A model generated the notes under the pieces. It saw only the letters and a list, made by a program, of their open reading frames with translations, searched no databases and was not told the origin of the DNA. Source: Collinsella sp. (GTDB taxonomy: Bacteria; Actinomycetota; Coriobacteriia; Coriobacteriales; Coriobacteriaceae). From it: a stretch of 8,315 nucleotides of DNA. Made by a program: the position numbers and the translations under genes. Location: the NCBI GenBank assembly GCA_019414545.1, contig DXLV01000050.1, positions 1 through 8,315 of the forward strand, read 5' to 3'. The number at the start of each line of letters is the position of its first letter. The stretch's first letter is position 1. Positions 1-5,505 of the stretch are shown piece after piece.

Positions 1-82
1 TGCCACGGGCGAGCGCGAGGACGTGGCGATTGACGAGGTCGTCGCTAAGGTCGCCGAACTTGTGAAGGCGGCCCGCCGTTAA
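1..82 (+). CDS. 3' end of an unidentified protein-coding gene
   Basis: An open frame enters from the left edge (first full codon at base 2) and ends with TAA at 80-82. The visible tail is 26 residues, begins ATGEREDVAID and ends VAELVKAARR. It is a charged, probably helical C-terminus with no diagnostic motif. Codon choice is G/C-rich at third positions like the neighbouring genes, and a strong intrinsic terminator follows 31 bases after the stop, so this reads as the true end of a transcribed gene. I do not recognise the protein family from this fragment and assign no function. Confidence 0.6.
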   Translation, partial: ATGEREDVAIDEVVAKVAELVKAARR

Positions 83-113
83 TCGACGTTTCTGCTATTA
101 GATGTAATTGCGG

Positions 114-160
114 GACTGCTCCGTATCTCTCTTAGGAAGAGATGCGGAGCAGTCTATTTT
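114..160 (+). terminator. Strong rho-independent terminator of the upstream gene
   Basis: Bases 114-130 pair with 138-154 over 17 base pairs with one G-U pair, around a 7-base loop (131-137). The stem is followed by TATTTT at 155-160. The T-run lies on the + side only, so this ends transcription of the gene that stops at 82. Confidence 0.9.
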
Positions 161-184
161 GTTGCGTGAATAAACTCGATGGGT

Positions 185-224
185 AAAGGAAAACCGCACA
201 GCCCATAAGAGTTGCGGGGTTTTC
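185..224 (-). terminator. Probable terminator of the phosphotransferase gene
   Basis: Bases 189-198 pair with 213-224: GAAAACC pairs with GGTTTTC and GCA with TGC, with a 2-base GG bulge on the right arm. On the - strand the stem is preceded by AAGAAAA and runs into TTTTCCTTTA. It lies 35 bases beyond the phosphotransferase stop codon, facing the + strand terminator at 114-160, so the two convergent genes are insulated from each other. The A-run/T-run symmetry could let it work in both directions. Confidence 0.65.
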
Positions 225-258
225 TTGTGCCTCCGATGCGAAATAAATCGCTCAGATA

Positions 259-1023
259 TTACTGATAATCGACGACGTCGATCCAGTTCTTCAGGAACTC
301 ATCGTTCACGTTGCGCTTACGAGCGAGCTCGGAAGCGGCGACGATGCTCGTCCACTGACGCACGACCTGCATGGGCATGTCGGCGCGGTCGCAGTAGAGC
401 TCCAGGTAGGCCTCAGCCTGGTCCTTGCTGTTGAGGGCGAAGAGCAGGTAGGTGGTGGCAACGTCGGCAGCAGGGGAGCCCTGGGTGGCGTGTGCCCAGT
501 CGCACACATAGAGCTGGCCGTCGTCGCCGACGATGACGTTGGAGGGGTTGAAGTCGCCGTGGCAGACCTTGAACTCCTTGGTCATGCCGTCCAGACGCTC
601 CTGAAGGTTGTAGCGCGTGGTGGCATTGAGCTGATCAAGGCTGTCGATCATGCGGGCGAACTTGTCGCGCTGACGGTTGAGCAGCGGGGAGGTGTAGCCG
701 TGGATCTCGATCTGGAGGTCGACGAACATCTCGAGATACTCACCAAAGCGCTGGGGCTCGGCAGTCATCTTCTCGGCAAGGGTGGTGCCCGGAACCTTCT
801 CGGTCACGAGCGCCCAGCCGTTGGCGTTCTCGAGCTGGGAAACCTCGAGAGCCTTGGGGCTGCGGATGCCGCACTCATTGATGCGGGCAAGATTCAAAGC
901 CTCGTTGAACACGTCGGAGACAGGCTTGGTCTCGTTAAAGACCTTGACGATCTTGTCGCCCAGGTCGTAAACGACCTTGTTGCCACGGCGGACGAGCTCG
1001 GTCTTGGAATCGGGTAGCAGCAT
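259..1023 (-). CDS. APH/choline-kinase-fold phosphotransferase
   Basis: A 254-residue protein of the aminoglycoside-phosphotransferase-like kinase fold (APH family). The N-lobe (about 8-80) has a G-rich start (RRGNKVVYDLGD) and lysines in KIVKVF (24-29) that could contact ATP. The catalytic loop is HGDFNPSN at 155-162 (base Asp157, Asn162). The metal-binding Asp is D175 in CDWAHATQG, equivalent to the kinase DFG. The length is typical of small stand-alone members. The start at 1023 is supported by AAAGGA (1031-1036) eight bases upstream. The natural substrate cannot be read from sequence: the family includes kinases for choline, methylthioribose, fructosamines and aminoglycosides, and this resembles the paralogous families common in gut anaerobes more than a known resistance gene. 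It lies 88 bases downstream of adhE on the same strand and may receive read-through from it. Confidence 0.85.
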   Translation of the reverse strand: MLLPDSKTELVRRGNKVVYDLGDKIVKVFNETKPVSDVFNEALNLARINECGIRSPKALEVSQLENANGWALVTEKVPGTTLAEKMTAEPQRFGEYLEMFVDLQIEIHGYTSPLLNRQRDKFARMIDSLDQLNATTRYNLQERLDGMTKEFKVCHGDFNPSNVIVGDDGQLYVCDWAHATQGSPAADVATTYLLFALNSKDQAEAYLELYCDRADMPMQVVRQWTSIVAASELARKRNVNDEFLKNWIDVVDYQ

Positions 1024-1055
1024 GGTTGCATCCTTTCAACGATGCGATAGAAGCG

Positions 1056-1094
1056 ACGGCGGGGGTGTGTGAAACACCCGTGCACCCCCGCCGT
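1056..1094 (-). terminator. GC-rich hairpin between adhE and the phosphotransferase gene
   Basis: ACGGCGGGGGT (1056-1066) pairs perfectly with ACCCCCGCCGT (1084-1094), and G1067-C1083 can extend it. A smaller internal hairpin (1063-1068 with 1074-1079) competes with it. It begins 18 bases beyond the adhE stop codon on the - strand. The bases after the stem on that strand (CGCTTCTATC) form a poor U-run, so it may be a leaky terminator, an RNA-processing stop or an mRNA 3' stabiliser rather than an efficient terminator. Confidence 0.5.
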
Positions 1095-1111
1095 TAAAAA
1101 CCGTGCTAAAA

Positions 1112-3760
1112 CTAGCAGACGGCGTAATCCTGAGGCTCGCGGCCGTAGTAGGCGTCCAGGTAGAGCTCCTTGATCTCGCTCATGAGCGGGTAGCGAGGGT
1201 TGGCGCCGGTGCACTGGTCGTTGAATGCCTGCTCGGTCATCTCGTCGAGGGTGTCGAGGAAGTACTGCTCGTCAACACCGTAGTCGGCGATGGTCTTCTT
1301 GACGCCGATGAAGTCCTTGAGCTCCTCGAGCTTCGTGATGAAGTTCTCGAAGACCTCCTTGTCGTCCTTGCCCTCGATGCCGCAGTACTTGGCCATCTCG
1401 GCGTAGTTGTGCAGCGCGTTGGGATAAGGATACTGGGAGAACGTGCCCATCTTGACGGGAGCCTCGGCGGCGTTGTAGCGCATGACGCGGGTCAGGATGA
1501 CGGCGTTGGCGATGCCGTGGGGCAGGTGATGGAAAGCGCCGAGCTTGTGGGCCATGGAGTGGTTGAGGCCCAGGAAGGCGTTGGCGAAGGCCATACCGGC
1601 CATGCAGGAGGCGTTGTGCATCTCCTCGCGGGCGTGCGGGTCCTTAGCGCCGTTCGTGAAGCTGGAGGGCAGGTTCTCAAAGACGAGCTTGGCAGCGCGC
1701 TCGGAGAGGCCCTTGGTGTAGTCGGAAGCCATGATGGAGACGTAGGACTCGATGGCGTGGGTCATGACGTCGATGCCGGAGGCAGCGGTCAGGCCGCGCG
1801 GGGCGGTCATGCAGTTGTCGGCGTCGACGATAGCCATGTTGGGGAGCAGCGCGTAGTCGGCGAGCGGCCACTTGATGCCGGTCTCCTTGTCGGTAATGAT
1901 GGCGAACGGCGTGCACTCGGAGCCGGTACCCGAAGAGGTCGGGACGGCGACGAAGTAGGCCTTCTTGCCCATCTCGGGGAAGGTGAAGATACGCTTGCGG
2001 ATGTCCATGAAGTCCATGGCCATGTCCTCAAACTTGCACTCGGGGTGCTCGTACATCATCCACATGATCTTGCCGGCGTCCATAGCTGAGCCACCGCCGA
2101 CGGCGATGATGACGTCCGGCTCAAAGAGAGCCATCTGCTTGGCGCCGCGACGTGCGCACTGCAGCGACGGATCGGGCTCGACGTCGTAGAAGCAGTCGTG
2201 GGCGATGCCCATCTCGTCGAGCTTGGCCTCGATGGCGCGGGTGTTGCCATTCTTGAAGAGGAACTGGTCGGTAACGATGAAGGCGCGCTTCTTGCCCATG
2301 ACGTTGCCCAGCTCGTCGAGGGCGACGGGCGTGGAACCCTTCTTGAAGTAGACCTTCTCGGGAGCGCGGAACCACAGCATGTTCTCACGGCGCTCGGCCA
2401 CAGTCTTAACGTTGATCAAGTGCTTCACCCCAACGTTCTCGGAGACGGAGTTGCCGCCCCAGGAGCCGCAGCCCAGGGTCAGAGACGGCTTCATGCCAAA
2501 GTTGTACAGGTCACCGATGCCACCGTGCGAGGACGGGGTGTTGATGACGATGCGGCAGGCCTTCATGACGTGCTCGAACAGGCTGATCTTCTCGGCCTGG
2601 GCGGGGTGCACGTACAGAGAGGCGGTGTGGCCCGGGCCACCGGCGAGCACCAGGTGCTCGGCCTTGTCGACGGCCTCCTGGAAGTCCTTGGCGTGGTACA
2701 TGGCCAGGACCGGGGAGAGCTTCTCGTGGGAGAACTCCTCCTTGGCGGGGTCGGTGGAGGTGACCTCGGCGATCAGGATCTTAGTCTTGGCGGGAACCTC
2801 GATGCCGGCGAGCTCGGCGATCTTGGCGGCAGCCATGCCGGGGATGCGGTGATCGAGGGCGCCGTTCTTGAACATGGCGGCACGCAGGGCCTCCATCTCG
2901 GCACCCTGCTTGACGAAGTAGCAGCCGCGCTTCTGGAACTCGGCCTTAACCTGGTCATAGATGGTGTCGATGACGGTCACGGACTGCTCGGAAGCGCAGA
3001 TCATGCCGTTGTCGAAGGTCTTGGAGTGGATGATGGAGTTGACTGCGAGCAGAACGTCGGCGGTGTCGTCGATGACGACCGGGGTGTTACCGGCGCCAAC
3101 GCCCAGGGCGGGCTTGCCCGAGGAGTAGGCGGCCTTGACCATGCCCGGGCCACCGGTTGCGAGGATGATATCGACGTCGCGCATGACCATGTTGGTCAGC
3201 TCGATGGAGGGGACATCGACCCAGCCGATGATACCCTCGGGGGCGCCGGCCTTGACGGCGGCGTCAAGCACGAGCTTGGCGGCGGCGATGGTGCACTTGG
3301 CGGCTGCCGGGTGCGGGGAGATGATGATGGCGTTGCGGGTCTTCAGGCTGATCAGCGTCTTGAAGATCGCGGTGGAGGTGGGGTTGGTCGTCGGGATGAC
3401 GGCGCCCACGATGCCGATGGGCTCGGCGATCTTGGTGATGCCGTAAGCCTCGTCGCGCTCCAGGACACCACAGGTCTTGGTGTTCTTGTAAGCGTTGTAG
3501 ATGTACTCTGCGGCGTAGTGGTTCTTGATGACCTTGTCCTCAAGAACGCCGCGGCCGGTCTCCTCGATGGCCATCTTCGCCAACGGGATACGAGCCTTGT
3601 TGGCGGCCATGGCGGCCTCATAGAAGATCTTGTCGACCTGCTCCTGCGTGTACGTAGCAAAAAGCGCCTGGGCCTCTCGCATCTGAGCGAGCTTAGCCTC
3701 AAGCGCCTCTACGTTGTCCACAATTGCGGGAGTAGTGTTTTCCGGTGACTTTTTCACCAT
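1112..3760 (-). CDS. adhE: Bifunctional acetaldehyde-CoA/alcohol dehydrogenase
   Basis: A full-length 882-residue AdhE (the E. coli protein is about 891). It reduces acetyl-CoA to acetaldehyde and then ethanol, re-oxidising two NADH during fermentation. Family members assemble into cytosolic spirosome filaments. The N-terminal aldehyde dehydrogenase half (about 15-450) has the nucleophile Cys255 in NGMICASEQS and the cofactor loops GGPGMVKAAYSSG (203-215) and GVGAGNTP (220-227). The C-terminal iron alcohol dehydrogenase half (about 465-875) has the NAD-binding GGGSAMDAGK (555-564) and the four iron ligands D664, H668, H734 and H748, with the same spacing (4, 66, 14) as E. coli D653/H657/H723/H737. 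All key residues are present and there is no frameshift. The start at 3760 is fixed by AAGGAG (3767-3772) six bases upstream. Paired LacI-type operators lie about 95-125 bases upstream of the start. It is probably transcribed alone or with the downstream phosphotransferase gene. Confidence 0.98.
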   Translation of the reverse strand: MVKKSPENTTPAIVDNVEALEAKLAQMREAQALFATYTQEQVDKIFYEAAMAANKARIPLAKMAIEETGRGVLEDKVIKNHYAAEYIYNAYKNTKTCGVLERDEAYGITKIAEPIGIVGAVIPTTNPTSTAIFKTLISLKTRNAIIISPHPAAAKCTIAAAKLVLDAAVKAGAPEGIIGWVDVPSIELTNMVMRDVDIILATGGPGMVKAAYSSGKPALGVGAGNTPVVIDDTADVLLAVNSIIHSKTFDNGMICASEQSVTVIDTIYDQVKAEFQKRGCYFVKQGAEMEALRAAMFKNGALDHRIPGMAAAKIAELAGIEVPAKTKILIAEVTSTDPAKEEFSHEKLSPVLAMYHAKDFQEAVDKAEHLVLAGGPGHTASLYVHPAQAEKISLFEHVMKACRIVINTPSSHGGIGDLYNFGMKPSLTLGCGSWGGNSVSENVGVKHLINVKTVAERRENMLWFRAPEKVYFKKGSTPVALDELGNVMGKKRAFIVTDQFLFKNGNTRAIEAKLDEMGIAHDCFYDVEPDPSLQCARRGAKQMALFEPDVIIAVGGGSAMDAGKIMWMMYEHPECKFEDMAMDFMDIRKRIFTFPEMGKKAYFVAVPTSSGTGSECTPFAIITDKETGIKWPLADYALLPNMAIVDADNCMTAPRGLTAASGIDVMTHAIESYVSIMASDYTKGLSERAAKLVFENLPSSFTNGAKDPHAREEMHNASCMAGMAFANAFLGLNHSMAHKLGAFHHLPHGIANAVILTRVMRYNAAEAPVKMGTFSQYPYPNALHNYAEMAKYCGIEGKDDKEVFENFITKLEELKDFIGVKKTIADYGVDEQYFLDTLDEMTEQAFNDQCTGANPRYPLMSEIKELYLDAYYGREPQDYAVC

Positions 3761-3772
3761 TTGTGTCTCCTT

Positions 3773-3851
3773 GCGATCGGAGATTTACCCTACGCCTTGC
3801 ATGATAGCAAGAAATAATTCGGTAAACGGTAAGATTCCCGTAAAAGGCATA
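3773..3851 (-). promoter_or_regulatory. adhE 5' leader with a candidate -10 box
   Basis: This AT-richer stretch lies between the adhE ribosome binding site and the paired operators. On the - strand TATCAT (3801-3806) is a reasonable -10 box about 41 bases before the start codon, but no convincing -35 box lies at 16-18 bases, which would fit an activator-dependent or weak promoter. The exact start of transcription cannot be decided from sequence. Confidence 0.35.
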
Positions 3852-3883
3852 CTAAAACGTTTCAATCAAATGAAACGTTTCAA
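3852..3883. promoter_or_regulatory. Two LacI-family-type operators upstream of adhE
   Basis: The 12-base perfect palindrome TGAAACGTTTCA (3871-3882) has the central CG and A/T flanks typical of LacI/GalR-family operators. A second, less symmetric copy, CTAAAACGTTTCAA, sits at 3852-3865. The two share an 11-base direct repeat AAACGTTTCAA (3855-3865 and 3873-3883) with centres 18 bases apart. Together they also make a perfect inverted repeat of 10-base arms (3855-3864 and 3871-3880). They lie upstream of adhE and no other intact gene faces this region, so adhE is the likely target. The regulator is not in this window. The site differs from the 14-base CcpA cre consensus by lacking the two bases flanking the central CG. 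Confidence 0.55.
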
Positions 3884-3913
3884 CTATATCCATCAGTCCA
3901 ATGCATCGCCTCG

Positions 3914-3938
3914 CTCATTGGGGACAGACTTATATGAG
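3914..3938 (+). repeat. Left inverted repeat of the mini-element
   Basis: The core is TGGGGACAGACTTA, flanked by CTCAT (3914-3918) and ATGAG (3934-3938), which pair into a 5-base stem. It matches the reverse complement of 4148-4172 at 24 of 25 positions; the only difference is T3933 (G in the other copy). Confidence 0.85.
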
Positions 3939-4130
3939 TATTTCAATGGGAAAACGGGGAGAACGGGGCACCTGTTTGACAATCGCTATTCGCGGGTCGC
4001 GGTCGAGTCGGACACGCAGGCGGTCCAGTTGCTCGATTATATCCATCTCAATCCTGTGAAAGGCGCGCTCGACTCGCTCGATGCGTACCGCTGGTCAAGC
4101 TTCAAGGCATATCAGCTGGGCTATGATTCC
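3933..4130 (+). pseudogene. C-terminal fragment of a Y1 (REP-associated) transposase
   Basis: Translated in the frame of base 3933, this reads YEYFNGKTGRTGHLFDNRY, then a short divergent stretch, then LLDYIHLNPVKGAL and YRWSSFKAYQLG. These are the signature blocks of the transposase_IS200-like/REP-associated transposase family: the GRTGHLF block, the Y-I-H-x-N-P-V block (whose Tyr is the probable nucleophile) and the WSS(Y/F) block. The upstream half, which would carry the HUH metal-binding motif and usually the PNHVH block, is absent. Homology appears to begin right at the left repeat. The frame stays open to 4268, but the residues beyond about 4130 run through the right repeat and the rpmB terminator and are not family sequence. 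There is no credible start codon or ribosome binding site, so I call it a truncated relic. Confidence 0.8.
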
Positions 4131-4147
4131 TTTGACATCTGCAAACA

Positions 4148-4172
4148 CTCATCTAAGTCTGTCCCCAATGAG
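4148..4172 (-). repeat. Right inverted repeat of the mini-element
   Basis: This is the inverted partner of 3914-3938. Its own hairpin is longer: CACTCAT (4146-4152) pairs with ATGAGTG (4168-4174) over 7 base pairs, with a 15-base loop holding the conserved core. It lies downstream of the transposase domain end and one base from the U-run of the rpmB terminator. Confidence 0.85.
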
Positions 4173-4175
4173 TGC

Positions 4176-4208
4176 AAAAAGGCGCCCTCCGTGGGGGAGG
4201 ACGCCTTT
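4176..4208 (-). terminator. Rho-independent terminator of rpmB
   Basis: On the + strand AAAGGCG (4178-4184) pairs with CGCCTTT (4202-4208), and CCTCC (4186-4190) pairs with GGAGG (4196-4200), with one C/A mismatch and a 5-base loop. Read on the - strand the stem runs into TTTTTGC (from 4180 down). It lies 68 bases beyond the rpmB stop codon. No T-run follows on the + strand. Confidence 0.85.
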
Positions 4209-4276
4209 GGTAAGTTCTATATGAACGCGAGGTCTTTGACCCGGAGAGTCCGAGGTACTTGTTGGTAAGACCTTAT

Positions 4277-4465
4277 TTAGGAGCGCGCAACCTTGCCGGA
4301 CTTGAGGCAGGTGGAGCAAACGTTCATCTTGCGACGGTGACCATCGACGACGACGTAAACGCGCTGGATGTTGGGGCGGAACTTACGGTTGGTGACGCGG
4401 TGAGAGTGGCTGATGGAGCGACCGGCAACGGGGTGCTTACCGCAAACTTCGCAAACTTTGGACAT
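4277..4465 (-). CDS. rpmB: 50S ribosomal protein L28, zinc-ribbon form
   Basis: A 62-residue L28 protein of the large ribosomal subunit. It begins MSKVCEVCGKHP, has the family core SHSHRVTNRKFRPN (about 19-32), and ends CLKSGKVARS. Two CxxC pairs (C5/C8 and C50/C53) mark the zinc-binding C+ form of L28. The start at 4465 is chosen because AAGGAGGG (4472-4479) lies 6 bases upstream and the protein aligns with the family from this Met. The in-frame Met at 4513 would add 16 residues unlike any L28 and place the ribosome binding site inside the gene. The gene is monocistronic, with its own promoter and terminator. It is transcribed divergently from the pyr operon and has no evident functional link to it. 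Confidence 0.97.
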   Translation of the reverse strand: MSKVCEVCGKHPVAGRSISHSHRVTNRKFRPNIQRVYVVVDGHRRKMNVCSTCLKSGKVARS

Positions 4466-4519
4466 AACTGACCCTCCTTGGGCGACAAACGAACATGTCG
4501 CGTTAACAAACAAGCCTGA

Positions 4520-4528
4520 ACTATAGCA
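4520..4528 (-). promoter_or_regulatory. Extended -10 promoter of rpmB
   Basis: Read on the - strand this is TGCTATAGT, an extended -10 (TGn-TATAGT) 55 bases upstream of the rpmB start codon. No good -35 box lies 17 bases further up, which is common for extended -10 promoters. Confidence 0.45.
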
Positions 4529-4764
4529 CAGAAGCAGCTCCCTGTGCGTAATCTACACAGAAATATTCCTCTTTTGGCGATAGTGCTCACGCCACGGCCC
4601 TGGACGTAGATCCGATTTGCGTGCAGCAGAGGGGATTATGCCAGCTCGTGCGTGCGTTTTCAAGCTCGTCCCACAAATATATATAGGTTTATGGAGCATT
4701 GGGCTCCGTTTACGGATTGTTCTGTATTTATGCTCGCAATTAAGCTCGAGGTTGGCTACACTAT
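4529..4764 (+). promoter_or_regulatory. Upstream half of the divergent rpmB/pyr intergenic region; candidate pyr promoters
   Basis: I see no gene here. Two candidate + strand promoters could drive the pyr operon. One is TTTTCA (4657-4662), a 17-base spacer and TATATA (4680-4685), which would give a leader of about 225 bases. The other is a -10-like TACACT (4757-4762) with a poor -35, which would start near 4769, give a leader of about 150 bases and fit the position of the attenuator hairpins better. A small hairpin (4693-4697 with 4703-4707) lies between them. The rest, 4529-4656, shows nothing I can name. Confidence 0.3.
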
Positions 4765-4895
4765 CCCTTGACCATTAAAGGGGTACGAGATACCCACATG
4801 GAATTACATAGCTGCCAAAGAGCAGCCCTTCCTGTGGGTGTCTGGTCCGCTTTAAGCGGTCGGGCATCTATTTTTTTGACTGTGTCAGCAGTCAA
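4765..4895 (+). promoter_or_regulatory. pyr operon leader: transcription attenuator
   Basis: The leader can fold into competing helices. Stem A pairs GGGTA (4781-4785) with TACCC (4791-4795). Stem B pairs AGATACCCACA (4788-4798) with TGTGGGTGTCT (4833-4843), 11 base pairs with one G-U. It then continues with GGAA (4800-4803)/TTCC (4829-4832) and an apical GCTGC (4811-4815)/GCAGC (4822-4826) hairpin with the hexaloop CAAAGA. Stem C is the intrinsic terminator at 4834-4877. A and C each overlap an arm of B, so B acts as an antiterminator in form, C as the terminator and A as an anti-antiterminator. Because pyrR is the first gene downstream, PyrR-UMP is the obvious candidate to favour termination, as in Bacillus, but the binding site is not a perfect match. 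A further hairpin (4876-4882 with 4889-4895) follows the T-run. Confidence 0.7.
4834..4877 (+). terminator. Attenuator terminator ahead of pyrR
   Basis: CCGCT (4847-4851) pairs with AGCGG (4855-4859) around a TTA loop. Outward, 4839-4845 pairs with 4860-4866, including three G-U pairs, with U4846 bulged. More wobble pairs are possible down to 4834. Seven T's follow at 4871-4877. It ends 39 bases before the pyrR start and would stop transcription before the operon. Confidence 0.75.
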
Positions 4896-4916
4896 GACAT
4901 GTGAGGAAGGAGATCG

Positions 4917-5501
4917 ATGGGCACGACTTCCCCCAAGGCGGTCATCATGGACGAGACCGCCGTCAATCGAGCGATGACCCGCATCGCGCACGAGATCCTC
5001 GAGCGCAACGAGGGCTGTGAAGACCTCGCTCTGGTCGGCATCGTCACGCGCGGCGACCTTCTGGCAAAGAAGCTCGCCGAGGAGATCAAGGAGATCGAGG
5101 GCGTCGACGTTCCGCTCGGCAGCCTGGACATCAGCTTCTACCGCGATGACTATGCGACCAATTTCGCTCCCGCGATCCACGCTACCAACATTCCCTTCAG
5201 CGTCGACGGCAAGCGCGTCGTGCTGGTGGACGACATCCTGTATACGGGCCGTACTATCCGCGCCGCTCTGGACGCCGTCATGGACCTGGGCCGTCCGAGC
5301 CGCATCGAGCTGGCAGTTCTCGTTGACCGCGGTCACCGTGAGCTCCCCATCTCGCCGGACTTTGTCGGCAAGAACGTTCCCTCGTCGCATGAGGAGAACG
5401 TGCACCTATATATGAAGGAAGTCGACGGCCACACCGCCGTCGAGATTAACGACGTCGCGCCGGGTTCCCACGTGGGCTCCGCGCCGCTGGGAGGTGAGTA
5501 G
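4917..5501 (+). CDS. pyrR: PyrR: pyr operon RNA-binding attenuator / uracil phosphoribosyltransferase
   Basis: A 194-residue PyrR. In the family it senses UMP/UTP against PRPP and binds pyr leader RNA to promote termination, and it has uracil phosphoribosyltransferase activity (uracil + PRPP to UMP + PPi). The N-terminus KAVIMDETAVNRAMTRIAHE (7-26) is typical of the family. The PRPP-binding loop is VVLVDDILYTGRT (101-113), followed by GRPSRIELAVLVDRGHRELPI (125-145) and GKNVPSS (151-157), all close to B. subtilis PyrR. It is about 13 residues longer than that protein, with a Gly/Ser/Pro-rich tail (about 181-194) whose codons contain the pyrB ribosome binding site. The start at 4917 follows AAGGAG (4907-4912) with short 4-base spacing and agrees with the family N-terminus. 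It is the first gene of the operon, directly after an attenuator that it probably controls. Confidence 0.97.
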   Translation: MGTTSPKAVIMDETAVNRAMTRIAHEILERNEGCEDLALVGIVTRGDLLAKKLAEEIKEIEGVDVPLGSLDISFYRDDYATNFAPAIHATNIPFSVDGKRVVLVDDILYTGRTIRAALDAVMDLGRPSRIELAVLVDRGHRELPISPDFVGKNVPSSHEENVHLYMKEVDGHTAVEINDVAPGSHVGSAPLGGE

Positions 5502-5505
5502 TACC

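Larger units (their letters stand above)
3914..4172 (+). mobile_element. Hairpin-bounded remnant of a REP-associated-type Y1 transposon
   Basis: This 259-base segment is bounded by two inverted copies of a 25-base repeat (3914-3938 and 4148-4172, 24 of 25 identical) and contains the C-terminal part of a Y1/REP-associated transposase. The repeats can each form a hairpin, as expected of ends read by single-strand HUH-type transposases rather than by DDE transposases. The interior lacks the N-terminal catalytic half, so the segment cannot move by itself. It could be a dead relic or a small non-autonomous element moved in trans. It sits between the adhE operators and the rpmB terminator. No target-site duplication is evident. 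Confidence 0.6.

Noticed and set aside
259..1023. Aminoglycoside resistance gene
   Set aside because: The kinase fold and catalytic loop are shared by many metabolic kinases. There is no mobile or resistance context and no specific similarity I can name to a known resistance enzyme.
1103..2089. A 328-codon open frame on the + strand over the 3' half of adhE
   Set aside because: Same compositional shadow of adhE, with no domain and no plausible start signal.
2198..3748. A 516-codon open frame on the + strand, antisense to adhE
   Set aside because: The translation is low-complexity (G, V, L, D-rich) with no ribosome binding site. It is the usual shadow of a GC-rich, codon-biased gene; the - strand frame has every AdhE motif.
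3871..3882. CcpA cre site upstream of adhE
   Set aside because: The palindrome has the CG centre but lacks the extra base on each side required by the 14-base cre consensus, so I call it only LacI-family-type.
3714..4268. A complete 184-residue transposase gene starting at 3714
   Set aside because: The first part overlaps the adhE start and control region antisense and has no family similarity. Only about 3933-4130 matches the transposase, so it is a fragment.
4653..4690. AT-rich run around TATATATA as a replication origin or recombination site
   Set aside because: It is short, has no DnaA boxes or repeats nearby, and is better explained as a possible promoter -10 region.
4768..4977. A possible leader peptide running through the pyr attenuator (TTG at 4768 or ATG at 4799)
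   Set aside because: No ribosome binding site precedes either start, and the frame continues through the terminator into pyrR without a stop at a regulatory position. A PyrL-like translation-coupled mechanism is not supported.
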